Notes: generated by a model not told the origin, from the sequence alone. Shown: positions 31,001 to 42,886, counted from the first letter of the stretch. The stretch: 53,793 bases of DNA from Reclinomonas americana ATCC 50394 (GCA_048213135.1 PS015169.1:1-53793), one strand, 5' to 3'. Program-made: numbers and translations.

Positions 31001-32875
31001 CACCGCTTGCTCCACCTCGTGAGGAGAGTCGCACGACTCGAGCAGCGCGTCCACAAACAGCTCTTCCGCAGTCGGCATGTCCTCCCGCGTCGAGTCGTCG
31101 GCTGTCCGCGTCTCGATCGGATCGGTCAGCAGGTTAGGATCGGTGACCGCATACGCGGCGCTTCGTGCCTGCGCGCACAACTTGTCAGCCGTGCTCCATT
31201 GCAAACACAAACCATTCACACGTGCTCGTACCTTGTTCATCGCCGCCGCACGGAGATTCTTGACCGTGTGCTGGAGGGCCCACACTCGCAGATACACCGT
31301 GGCGAAGCCAAGGAGAGCCGAGCCACCGACCGATGCCGCCAGGGCAAGACGCCACTGCTGCGTTTGCAACCAGACACCCGAGAAGAAGGCGAAGGTGTAG
31401 AGCGAGAACATGGTGGCGTTGGAGCTGACCGAGAGGTGCGGCAGGTATTTCAGCGTGTACCACGCTCCAATGACTCCACCGGAAATCAGGCAGGCGACCT
31501 GGAGGCACACGATAAAATGTTCAGAAATGGTCACACAAGCCACAATCGTTGAAGTACACGCAACAGTCAGCGTGGTCGGCATCAGTTCGAGGGAACAGAT
31601 AATGACAGCAATCTGGTACACGTGCGTGTAGAACCAGATGCGACCGTTGACGGAGCAGGTGCACATGTTGACGTCCTCCTGGCTGTGCTGAATGAACGTC
31701 AAGTAGTACAGCGGCACAATGCAGAGGACCAGCGGCACAGTTCCTGTTTCCCACGTATGAGTGAGTGCTCATGTGAACACCCGGAAGCGCGCAAGGAAAC
31801 CACTCACCGACAAGGAGCACGACAAAGCTGACGGCCACCGTGCTGTCACCGAGCGACGAGGGGTAGTCGCTGATCATCGACACAATGGTAATCATAAAGG
31901 CCGGGGCCGTACATGTGGACAGCGGCAGGAGCCACACTACACCCGACAGGGCGTAGCCGCTCTGCAGCGAGCGCGAACTGCGTCGGGATGCGCTGACCGA
32001 GTGCTGCCAGATGACCACCACCAGACACAGTGCCAGCAGCGCCATGTTGCCAATGGCCGTGTACGAAATCACCGAGTGTACCAGAGTGCCCCACGGCGGC
32101 AGCACCGCGCTGCGCTGCCAACCCCACAAACCAAACACCGCGGCACACAGAGTCACGCGGAGCCAAAACAACAGATCCCATAACGCGGGTGGCACACTCG
32201 AGTGCACCTGCACATGATTGGTGAGTCATGTGCTCTGAACACAAAGGCACTCGTGGCGGTCAAACGTACCTCGAGGCGCAGAGCATGGATCAGCGACGCA
32301 TGCTCTTCGTACCAGCGTTCCCCGTTGACATTTACACCACTCCTGCAGCGTGATAAGAATTGTGAGTGATCACTGGACTCATATCTTCAGTGCGTGAGAG
32401 ATGTGAGATGGGTGACCAAGTCTGGCACATGAAACTTTGATATTGAAACAACACGAATTCTTCAGCTGGGAGTATACACGCACGTGCGTGTATGTGTGAG
32501 TGTGTGAGAGAAGAAGAGAGGATGAGAGGAAGAGAGAGAGTGTGTGTGTGTGTGTGAGAGAGAGAGAGTGGAGATCGACTGTGCGCTCGCCAGTTGTCTC
32601 TCGCTCCCTTGCCATCGTGTGCATACACAGCGTCACACTCACTAATGTGTATATACAGTGTCCACTGTGTGAGCGTCTGTGTGTGCTTCTTGAATGTGAC
32701 GAGTGCGTCGTCGCGACATACCACAATAAAGAACACCCATTCTCAGATTGCTGTTTTGCACCCCCGGCTCATACACGCACTCACACACACGCACACAGAT
32801 TAACAATGGCACTCACCCCAAGCCCAACAGCTCATCGTCAGAGGTCGATGTGTCCACCGCCGACCGCGACGACAT
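25099..32875 (-). CDS. Receptor-like adenylyl cyclase 1: TM bundle, TmcB-type TPRs, two TM-sensor-TM units, PAS, class III cyclase
   Basis: Over 20 exons; start MSSRSAVDTSTSDDELLG (exon 32817-32875), stop TAG at 25099-25101. Order: hydrophobic N-terminal bundle (about 8 TM; exons from 32270 to about 31240); TPR-like region with LFPNS-type repeats (FPKSLSLRLAYAIYLL, LLREFPNSTSLLRAYARW) as in TmcB/TmcC proteins; Ser/Pro/Gly linker; TM (WLVLLLSAAIIIVMF)-sensor-TM (IVISAISCASILLFAG); TM (LIIAYSIVLIVVTSIIF)-sensor-TM (IFSLSFFIIPSLYL); PAS (ILETAADGFMEFDSNG) with a long insert; cyclase. Catalytic features: metal Asp in ILFSDIVSFT (codon 25813-25815) and in TIGDSYMA; Lys in TKIKTIGD and Asp in FQYDLWGD, which specify ATP; Asn and Arg in NVNVASR. 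This predicts a homodimeric adenylyl cyclase making cAMP at the membrane. Confidence 0.85.
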
Positions 32876-33247
32876 TCACTTCTCTCACTCACACTCACAC
32901 AGCAAGACAACACTGTGTTCTCCTCTCGTCTCTCACACACAGAGAGAGCAAGCCAGAGAGAAGAAGCGTCGAGGGAGGGAGGGAGACACTCGCACTCACA
33001 CACTCACACACACGCACACAGGTAGACACACTGAGCGCAACGTTCTCTCGCTCTGACTTTTCTCCAACAAAAACGGAACTGCAATCTCAACGGTCGAAGG
33101 CATTTTCGTCGCGTCGGAGGAGAAATTGCATTTCAGGCACACGCTTTCGCTCCCCTCGCCACGCACCAAGGGTGTGCATGCGCGGTTGTGTGTGTGCGTG
33201 TGTGCAAGGGATAGAGAAACCGTCTCCAGAGAGCGAAGGAGGCGGCA
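32876..33247. promoter_or_regulatory. Shared divergent promoter of the two adenylyl cyclase genes
   Basis: 372 bp separate the two inferred start codons (32875 minus and 33248 plus). The sequence has CACTCACA/CTCTC runs and no TATA-like box that I can defend. Both 5' UTRs must lie within it, so the two genes share regulatory DNA. Confidence 0.5.
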
Positions 33248-36200
33248 ATGGAAGGTATTCAGCATGTAACGTTGACACGTCTGTTTCGCCCGCTTGGGCG
33301 TTACGCCCTCTCTCTCTCTCTCTCCCCACACACACGCAAAGAGACGCACACAGGTATCCACTCTCTCCATCTTACGCTTCTCACACTCACCGCAGGTGGG
33401 AATCCGAACCTACCAGCCACAGCGCACACCACTGGCACTCGAACTGAACACGCCTTCACTCGCACGCACCACCATGCCACTGCGGGAGCCTTGAGCATTG
33501 CCACCTCGGCTCCGGGTTCCGCCGAGGCCATTCACCGCACACTGCACGGCTCACTGGCATACAACCTCATGCAGCTGATATGGTCGCTCAGCAGGTAACA
33601 TTGATATTAATGTCATCCTCGCGACGTGTGATGCTCACCATATATGTGTGCAGGGAGGTGGAGTCGTTGCGGCCGCGATGGACAGTGTCGGCTGCCACTC
33701 TTGCGCACTTTGTGCTGGCCTGTTTGCTCTCCGCCACGTGGCCGGTGGTGCAGCGAGAGGGTGCTCCGTATGTGGTGTGGCTCATGAAGCATCAGGGCGG
33801 TGGCGTCGTGCATGCGGTGTGCACGGCGGTGTTGTCAGTGGCGGCAGTGGTGTGCACGCTGGCGGTGCTGTACGTGGTGCTGGCGGCGCTGGCGGTGTAC
33901 CGATCGTGCCGACAACACGGTGCCTTTAATGATCGCACCCTGCACCGCTTGCTGGCCTGGTGGCTGGTGTCGGCATTCGGCCTGTGGCCAGCCGCACTGG
34001 CCTTCCTCCAGCTCATCCAGGTGGCCATCGATGCGCGCCGAGCACTGCTCATGCCCACGGCCTTGTGGCAGACGTCGCTGGTGCTCATGTCGATTGGCAT
34101 GATCACCTTGCTGCTCACCGCCGTGCCGCTGTACGCCACATTCATGCAACGGCGCAGCGTGCTGCCGAACACTCTGTTCACCGTCAGCGTGCACAGCCGC
34201 AGCCTGCTGTGGTTGCTCATGGTGGAGCTCGCAATATTCGCGTGCGGCCTCGCACCCTTGCCCATTGCTCTGTCGGTTCGCCTCCTTTCTTTGCCTGTCT
34301 GCCTCGCCCTCGCCCATTGCCTCTCCTCATGCACTGCATGCGCCCCTTCCTTTTGTGTCTTGTGGAACTGGTCCATAGGTGGCGTGCCAGATCGTCTGCG
34401 GCTTCATCGGCTGCCTCTACGCTCGAAAGACGCTGCCGTTTGCCTTTTCCATCTCAAACATGATCATGGTGGCGGTGTTTTCCTTCTCGGTTGTCTCCGG
34501 TATAGCGCTGGCCCTCGACTCGCTGATTGCCTTGGCATGCGCGCTGCCGGTCGCGATGTTGGTGAGTGCGCACGTGCACACAGTCCGATTGCCTCTGTCA
34601 TGCTCTCATCGTCGCACGCAGGTGGGTTTTGTGGCCGTCCGCACCCGTGAGCGCGCTGTACTAAGCAAACTTTCCGCTCTGGCGGTGCGTGCCAAGCAAA
34701 GAGTTGCGCGTCGACACCTCGTTTGCAGTGTCCCCCGGCATCCAAAAGTCCTCCCTGGATCCCTCCCTGACCCAGTCTGTCGTTGCGCAGGCGGAGGTGT
34801 ACCGAACCGACACCAATGCCGCGCCCAGCACTCAGCAACTGCCCGACGAGACTGGTGAGGCGACTGCCAATCCGGCCGAGGACGCCGCGCACGAGGCACA
34901 GCTGCTGCAGGACCGCGAATTCTGTCGCACGATTGTGGACAACAGCGCTTCGGAGGCCGAGCTGTTGCTGTGTATTCGCTTTGTGCTGAACGGTCTGCAA
35001 GCGCAAAGTGGCGAGGAACTGTTTGCCATGGCGCACGAAGCCATGCCCACAAGCGTGCGTCTGCACTTGCTGCACGCCATGTTCCTCGATGAGCTGGTCG
35101 GACGCGAGATGAGCCATCGTGTCGCGCCTCGTGTTTCGCGGGTTTGTAAGAGCATTCCCTTCCTCTCTCCGTCTCATACCTGCCCAGTGTGTCTCATTCC
35201 GAATCGCCCGCAGACGCTCGAGGGCTTTGAGAGCGCTGCAGCACCAGATCTGCGCTTCTTTGTCATGTGCTTTCACTTTGCGCAAATGGAGAACGTGGCC
35301 ACGGGCTCGCCGACCAACAAGAGTGTGTACTGGCGTGTCCGGCTGGCGGCTCAGCTGCATCAGCGTCTGCTCGGGCTGGTGGGAGAGTTTTGGCGTGCCT
35401 TCCTGTCGCCTGTGCCGTGCGAGAAGGCGCTGTCGAAGATTGTGTCGGAGCTCGGTGAGTGACATGGATAGGCAGCGACTGCGGCAGGTTTGCTGACTTT
35501 GCGTTGTGCAGCGGTGAACAATGATCGAGTCCGCGGCATCTTTCGTGGCCTCATTCAGGAGGCACCGCGAGATCCGGCAGTAGTACGAGCCTACGCTCAT
35601 TACGGTGCGCTGGACCATTCATCTGTTCTGTTTTTTTGTTTGCATTTCTGTGGCTCACTGCGTTTGCGGCAACAGTGGAAGACATGGAGAATGAGTTGCG
35701 TCACGCGTTTGGCATCGTCTCACAACAATTAGCTCCTCACTGGTGTGTCACACAGCGAGGTGACCTCCAAGCTGCTGAGGCGCCGTGCCGACGTACTCGA
35801 GGACGATGCGTCCAGTGTTCGCCGTGGTCGCCGACGGAAACGTCCAGCCACATTCCTGCGTGCTCAGTTGCGTGTGGCGACCGTGTCTCCACTCCACACA
35901 CTTGTACGTTGCACTCAATCCGTCTTTCCTGCACCACAGAACTGCTGTGGGCGCCGACGCGGAGCCACAACTCCCGCCGCCAAATGGGATTGCCAGAGGG
36001 GCGCCGCTGGCGCTCTCGCCCATCAGCTGCGAATCGTCGGTTGGCTCGACCTCACCGGTACACATGCACTCGCCTTGCACGCCCCTCCACATGCCGTCGT
36101 TCGTGCCGTCGCCGTTGGCGGACGCCGACGGTGCGGCTGTCGTGCGTCGGCGGTCCACAGCGCCAATTGGTCCGTGGCAGGCAGCGCCGGGCCTCAATGA

Positions 36201-39200
36201 ATCGGCCAGTCTCATTCGCCCGCTGCCTCGAGAGTCTCGCTCGGCCTCGTTGTCGGGGGCGGCCGTGGCAGCGGCCGTGGCCATGGGACTCGGCTCGGCA
36301 AGGCGAGATTCGGTGCGCACACACGAGCAGGGTGCATCGCACGCCCAGATGAACGCGACAGCGAGTCCGCTCGGCTCGCCAGCATCCTCGGTGCAGCAGG
36401 AGCAGCAGAGACTGCGCGAACTGCCACCTGTGCAGCTTCACAAACCCTTCAATGCCGACGCCGCCTGGCGACCCAACGTGCCCGTACCGCCGCAGTCACG
36501 CAGAACTTCGGTGGTTTCGGCGGCGGCTCCGAGCTGCGCCGTCCCCGCAGCGGTGGACTTGGCGAAGGCTCTCCAAGACGCGGCCGACATGGAGGCGCTG
36601 GAGGAGTCCAACACCTCGTGGCTGTCGCACCACTTGCAGCAGCTGCCGTCGATGGGTGCCAATGGTGTCGCCGTCAGCGATGACTTGGACTCGGACGACG
36701 ACATGGCGGCGCGCGAGGTGGCCGGCCGCATGTCGACGCCGTTGATGGCTGCGCCCAATGGCATTCTGAGTCCGGTGCAGGCTGCAATCTCGACAGCACC
36801 GTCGGCATCCAGCAGCGCGGCCACCTCCCAGTCTCCCAAGCTCACAGGCATTGTGCGGCCGGCATCACATTACGGCCTGCTTGCCGGAAGCGCGAACGGT
36901 GTGGCGGACGACCTGAACGGCACCGACAGTTCCCTTCGTCGGCCGTCTGCGTCGATGGAGGCAGCGGCTGCAGGTCTCGGCGTCGCCGCGCTTTCCGATG
37001 ATGTGCCGACTGCAGAGCTTGTGCCGCGGGTGGTTGGTGCTCGGCGAGGAGGCAGGTGGTGGGGTGGCAGACACGCTGGTGGCGCCGGCAGGCGAACACA
37101 ATCATCCGTGCCTGCCGTAGAGTCGCTGGATCGCGAAAGCCGACGTTCGAGTGTCGCTCAACCGCTACCACCGCTACGTCTCTCCGTGGGCGGAGACACC
37201 GAGAGCGCGGCAGTCGGTCCCGGTGAAGTCGCAGGCCGTCGTATGTCGGCCAGTCACGCCGCCATGGCTCGAGCCAACGAGGACGCCATGTCGATCAGTG
37301 GTGGCGGCGGCGACATGGTGGGAGCACACACGCTCATCGACCGTCTGGTACGCACCAGAAGCGGTGGTCGTCGTGTGACGCAGAACTTGGGCAGAGGGAC
37401 CGACGACAGCGATGCGAACAATGGTGACGACAGCGATGTCGAGGATGGCAGGTTTGTGCTTCGACAGAACCGCGGAATGCGCCACAATCAGCAACGCAGC
37501 AAGCACACGGCTCACGCACGATCGGCGACGATGCCTGGTGTTCCTTCGTCGCGCGACCTTGCTCTCGACTTTATAGACTCGCCGACTGGCAGGGGTGTCG
37601 GTGTTGGCGGAATGGGTGGCGCAGGAGTCGCTGCTGGTGGTGTTGCTGGTGGAGTCAGCAGCGGTGGGACGCCCGTCACCTTTGCCAACGACACGCAGAC
37701 CAGCGGCGGTGGCGGTGGCGGGTTGCGCGGGCTGGCCCCGCAGGTCAGCATCGACCTGACACCCTCCACCGCCACTGGTATTCCGTTGTCGCCGAACGAG
37801 CAAGACGATGCGGACGATGATGGTCGTCACGGTGCAGATCCAGAGGCCGAAGACATGCAGGTATTTGACCGCATAGTGTGTGATCCGTGGTCCCTTCCTT
37901 TGCTCAATATTGTGAGCCACATCAGAATGCTGGCATGCCACCACGGCTGCAGAGCAAAATGGCCGCGAAGCGTGAGCAGCTGCAGCTGATGACCATCAGA
38001 TCGCGGCTACAGTCGCGCAAGTCCACTGCCGTGTTCCGACTTACCACACAGGCGGTGAGTTGGACGGCGTGACACATGCGGTGGACCACCACCAACTGAT
38101 TTCGTTTTGTGTCACACAGTGGGTCATTGTTCTCGGATTTCTCGCCTTGGCGCTTGCGCTCTTTGTGATGAACCAGAGTGTCATTGAGCAGCAGACGGCG
38201 GGGACTGAGCTGCTGCCTTCGCCACCCACGCCAAGCGGTGATCTAGCACCCTTTGCAGCCTGGGCGGCATTCTTGGTGACAAATTCGCGAGCCGGTGCGT
38301 GCACTCTGTTTGTTCTGCGTTGCATGTGCACGCTTCCTATTCTGCTCACCTCATCTTTCTACCTGGGTAGCTCTCGCCATCTCCGACATGTACACGGACT
38401 TGCTAGCCACCGCCACAATTCAACCATCGGGCCTCTCTCAGTTTGCCGCCACAGCCGCAGCACAGGTTTGTGTCGCATTGTTTTTCTTTGCCAATGAGGA
38501 CTCGATTCCCACTTTTGCGGCCCAACGCAGGTGCAATCCGCGTATCGTTCCTTGCACGCGCTCAGTCTGTCAAGTGAGGCCACGGAAGCACTGGAAAGCA
38601 TGATACCCACTGTGGTGGCTCCTGCTGGCACCGCCACCAGCCCGTCGTATGTGATGACAACGCAACGCCTGTCCAACCTGAAATTCGAGGTTGTGATGGC
38701 CACACAAACGGCGGCAACGGTGCGGGGGAGCGTCAAGGCGTCAACACGCTTCTCTTCTTGATCTTGCTCATCATTGCTTTTGCCATGCAGTGTCTGGCCA
38801 CTGGCAGTGCTGGTGCACTGAGCGACCCGGGGTGCGATGCGGCCGCTCGTCGCGTTTTCTACAATGGCAACGAGTCGCTACAGGCGGAGTTGCACGAAGC
38901 CACCGACGAAATTGGCGACGTGAGTTGAGGTGTTTGGCCATGAACTTAACTCGCCGTTGCTTACACGTGCCGAGGCAATGCAGGCTCTTGCGACGTCGAG
39001 TCGGTCAACCTTTTTGTTCAAAACATTGGCGGCAGCCGGCTCCTCATTGTTGGTACTCATTGGCATCACGCTGATCACCATTCCGTCATTCCGCAGTGCC
39101 ATGCGTGAGCGCCTCAAGTTCCGTTCCTGTATCCCTTATCCCGTGCCACACTCTCATCGACTCATCCGTTCTGTGCTGCGGCGGCAGTGTTATTGCGCTC

Positions 39201-42160
39201 TTCAAGCTGGTCCCCAAGACGGTGGTTCGACACGTTTACAAGCGCATCCGTCGCAAGCAGATGTTCTTGGCGTCGACCGCCACTCGGTCTTCGTCGGACC
39301 ACAACCAGTGCGGGGCGGCAGGCAGCGTGGCCAATGGTGTGAGGGAGGGGTCCAGTCGTCGACCGTGATCCACACGCATGCACTCACTCACTCTTTTCCC
39401 TCTTCGGCGCAGGTCACACTGCCAGTCTCCGCAAGCTGCTGATTGTGTTTGCCGTGTGCGTGACCATCTTCCTGACGCTCACCATGGCGTTCACCATCAT
39501 GCACTCGATGTTCGGCAAGGTGCATGGCGACGTGCTCAATCAGCTGTCGGTGATGTCGGTGAGTGAGTGCAACCGGCATGGTGATAAACAACCTCGTTCG
39601 GTAATGTGTACTGACATGGTGAAACAGCGCTTCGATTCGTCGCTGTATGCGGCTGCCAACTCGGTGGTGCAGCAAGCAAGCGGGCAGACGATGGATGAGA
39701 GCACGGCCAGGTGAGAGAGAGCTGAACGACATCAGTGTTCGCATGCAGCTCGCTCACTCGGGAGTCTCGTCACAGAGCCAATACTGCAGGGCACTTGAGC
39801 ACAGCTCGCGAGTTCTGGGACTTAGTGGTGTTTGGTGCCGAGGCCGGCAGCGAGTACTCGCAGGCTGGCCTCCTGGGCATCACCGACACTCTCACGCAGG
39901 CGCTCACTGGCCCTCAATGTGACGACATTTCGCTGAGCGCCTGCAAGTCCACTGACGCGCTCGTCCGTCGCCTCTTCTCACTCCTCGGAAGGCTCTCCGC
40001 CGATTCGACCTCACTACGTGGCGTCAAACTGGACTCGGTCGCCGACTGGAACGAAGTCGGTGCGCACGTGCCATTGAGCGTCCGTGTGCGCTCTCCCCCC
40101 CACGTGTGCTTACTTTGCACTTGTGCGCCTGTGCAGTCGATATTCTCACGAATTCTGCGCTGTACACGAGTCGCTTCGCGCAAGTGCAGAATGCGTGGTA
40201 CCAGATGTACTCGCCAATCATCGTCAGCTTCAGTGCCGCCAACAGTGCCCTAATTGCCGTGTGCTTTATCGTGTTCCCGCTGTTGTACACGATCCTGTTG
40301 CAGCCGCTGATTGCGCATATCGCGAGTGAGGTGCGTGGTGGAGAGAGAGGGTGGTTGGAAGGGAGAAAGAAGTGCAGTTGCTCATTAGGGAACTTGATCT
40401 TGCAGCACAAGCAAACGATGCAGTTGCTTCTTATGTTGCCGCTGCCGGTGATGGATGCGATCGCGCCGATCCACACGTTTGTGATGGGCGGCGATGGTTC
40501 ACTCGCCTCCAGCGAGAGTCACCACCTCGTGCAGCAACGGCAACAGAAAATGCACAAGGTTCTGGAGACGGCCGCCGACGGTTTTATGGAGTTTGACGAG
40601 AGCGGGTGTGTCAGACAGTTGAACAAGTCGGCAGAGCTCATGATTGGGTTGCCGGCGACGCGGCTGCTGGGTGATGGGGTGAGTGCGGGGGGGTGTACAG
40701 GAAAAAAGGAGTGTTTGTGCCGCTGCTCACTCCTTGCGGGTGTGCAGATGAAGCAAGTGTTTGATCCACGTGGAGTGAATCAGATCCGACTGGAGGTGCA
40801 GGACTACATCAAGGGTCGACAAGAGACGCGCATGTTTGAACGAGAGGTGAGTGGGGAGCTTGACGCAGGAGTGCGTGCGCTGGAACTGACATACTACCGG
40901 TGCCACAGATGAATTGCATCCGCTGGGACACGTTCTTGGGCGAGGGCGATGTGCCGGTGAACGACGAAGGCATGATTGGTGACGAGATGCTGACGGACGC
41001 CGACGACATGCACGTGCAACTGTTGCATGCCAAGTCGAGTCTGTTCCCCGTGTGGGTGAGTTCGAAGTAGCGTCGCGCTGCAAGTGAGGGAGACTGCATC
41101 TCATGGTGTGCCTCGCAGGTCTCGTTCCATTTTAGTCGCGTCGGCGAGAACCACATATTTACGTGTTTCTTCCGCGACTTGACGCAAGAGAAACGACGAC
41201 AGCAGCACCTTGTGGAGGAAAAACTGCGCAGTCACAATCTGCTCCTCAACATTCTGCCGAGTCGTGTTGCGTCTCGAATACAGAACAAAGACTGGCCAAT
41301 TGCCGACTTGTACGACCGAGCCTCTATTCTGTTCCTCGATGTTGTCGGTGCGTGACCGCGTTCTCCTCGCTCGTGCATGAGCATGAAAATGATGTATGTG
41401 TGCAGGATTCACGGCGCTTGCCGCCACCATCTCGTCCATCGAGCTGGTGGAGATGCTGGACGACCTCTTCACCAAGTTTGACGAGATCTCCGAGGAATTC
41501 AACGTGACGAAGATCAAGACGATTGGTGACTCGTACATGGCGTGCACGGGTCTGGAGGCGCACGATGAGGCGGCTGCCGCTCGCGCTGCGGTGTCACTGA
41601 TCGAAGCCGGCCTGAATTACATTGAGACGGCGGCTTTGATGGGACTGGCGGTGCGTGCACCTGTGCAACGACGCCGCGATGCTGATGTGCAGAAAACATA
41701 AGAAGCGCTTATTATATATATTGTCTCATCGCATAGATTCGAGTCGGTGTTCACACTGGCCCGGTGACGGCGGGCGTCATTGGTCGCAAGCGCTTCCAGT
41801 GGGATATGTGGGGAGGTCAGTTGCATGTATTCCTTTCTCTCTCTTCTGTTGTGTGGGCACGTATTCTGACGCAGGCGCTGTGTGGCAGACACGGTCAATG
41901 TGGCCTCTCGCATGGAGTCCACCGGTATTCCTATGCACGTGCAAGTCAGCGAAAAGACGGCCAGCATGACACGAGACGCGTACATTTACGAGGAGCGCGA
42001 GGTGGATGTGAAGGGCAAGGGCCTCATCACCGCCTTCTTGTTGGTGGATCGACCGGAGGCGCAGGCACTCGAGCAGCTGATGTTTGACGAGCAAATGATG
42101 ATGCAGCAGCAGCAGCAGCAGCAGCAGTTGGCCACGGAGGGGAGCTCGCAGTTGCTGTAG
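33248..42160 (+). CDS. Receptor-like adenylyl cyclase 2, divergent paralogue with long disordered insert and polyQ tail
   Basis: Over 20 exons. The inferred first coding exon is only 7 nt (33248-33254, ATGGAAG) joined to 33396 (MEGGNPNLPATA); this start is tentative. Same order as its neighbour: N-terminal TM bundle (33655-34680), TmcB-type TPR region (LFAMAHEAMPTSVRLHLLHA, GLIQEAPRDPAVVRAYAHY), then an exon of about 1.9 kb (35939-37860) encoding about 640 disordered Ser/Ala/Gly-rich residues. Then TM (WVIVLGFLALALALFV)-sensor-TM (LLVLIGITLITIPSF), TM (LLIVFAVCVTIFLTLTMAF)-sensor-TM (ALIAVCFIVFPLLYTIL), PAS (VLETAADGFMEFDESG) and cyclase. Key residues: Asp in ILFLDVVGFT (41338-41340), Asp in TIGDSYMAC (41528-41530), Lys in TKIKTIGD and Asp in FQWDMWGD (ATP type), Asn/Arg in DTVNVASR. 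It ends with a Gln run and GSSQLL. Confidence 0.84.
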
Positions 42161-42398
42161 TGGTGGGGGGAAGGAGGGCCGGGGAAAATCAATTGGAAAT
42201 AATTGTTTATGGAGTGAATAGTACAATGGAGGTTGTTGACTCACGGGTAAGGGGAAGAACGAGGGCACGTGATGCCAGGCGAACAGAGCTGGGAGGTCTA
42301 GGTCATCCATACTTGTCACGAGCCGTGGTTTCTCGCTATAGATCTTGCAGAAACGCCATCTCGACTTTTTCTCGTTTTTCCGTGGTGTCTGAGTTTCT

Positions 42399-42526
42399 GG
42401 TGCTCACTCAAGACGGTGATCGTCATATATGCTGTGTTGCTGTTTGGATTAGTACAACAACAACAACTTTACTAATCCAAACAGCAACAGCCGCTTGATG
42501 ATCACCATCTTGAGTGATCACCACCA
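42399..42526. repeat. Imperfect inverted repeat of about 55 bp arms with a perfect 20-bp inner stem
   Basis: Inner arms 42435-42454 (TGTTGCTGTTTGGATTAGTA) and 42470-42489 are exact reverse complements around a 15-nt CAA-rich loop. Outward, 42399-42434 (GGTGCTCACTCAAGACGG onward) pairs with 42490-42526 with several mismatches. No open reading frame is attached. Confidence 0.9.
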
Positions 42527-42843
42527 TGAACAAAGTTGTTGTTTTCGTTGAATCCAGATCCCTTCTTCACGGATCCGGACCATCCTCTGCCAAGGCTTGG
42601 CCTTCTGCAGAAGAATGAATGTGCCATTCATGCCCGGCGAAACGCAGAGCTGTCAAACCCCACTTTTCTGAGCAGATCTCGACTTGTTCGAAGTTCCGAG
42701 AGTGAATTCCGAACACAGCAAAGAAATCCCCTGCCGTTGCCGGTGTTTGCGCTCATGTTGTGGATGTGGTTGGAGTTGCTAAGCACAACAGCTGCTTTGC
42801 TGGCAGGTTGGCGAAGAAGTTGCATACACCAATTGTGATTGAC

Positions 42844-42856
42844 TTTCGCGCCAAAA
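42844..42856 (+). promoter_or_regulatory. E2F-like site TTTCGCGCCAAAA
   Basis: A match to the E2F/DP consensus TTTSGCGC lying 31 bp upstream of the inferred start codon. Function is inferred from consensus only. Confidence 0.4.
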
Positions 42857-42886
42857 TACGATTTTCTTGCATTTGAGAGAGAGAAG

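Larger units (their letters stand above)
42161..42886. other. Intergenic region with a large inverted repeat
   Basis: 726 bp between cyclase 2 and the disordered-protein gene. I see no supported exon. It contains the inverted repeat listed separately and the E2F-like site just before the next ATG. Confidence 0.6.

Noticed and set aside
32379-33370. Several frames rich in His-Thr or Ser-Leu in the inter-cyclase region
   Set aside because: Simple CACT/CTCT repeats in promoter and first introns.
37174-37944. 256-residue antisense frame opposite the cyclase 2 insert
   Set aside because: Shadow of a GC-rich exon; no splice context, homology or independent composition.
42435-42489. Rho-independent terminator
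   Set aside because: The stem is not GC-rich, has no T run after it, and the genome is eukaryotic.
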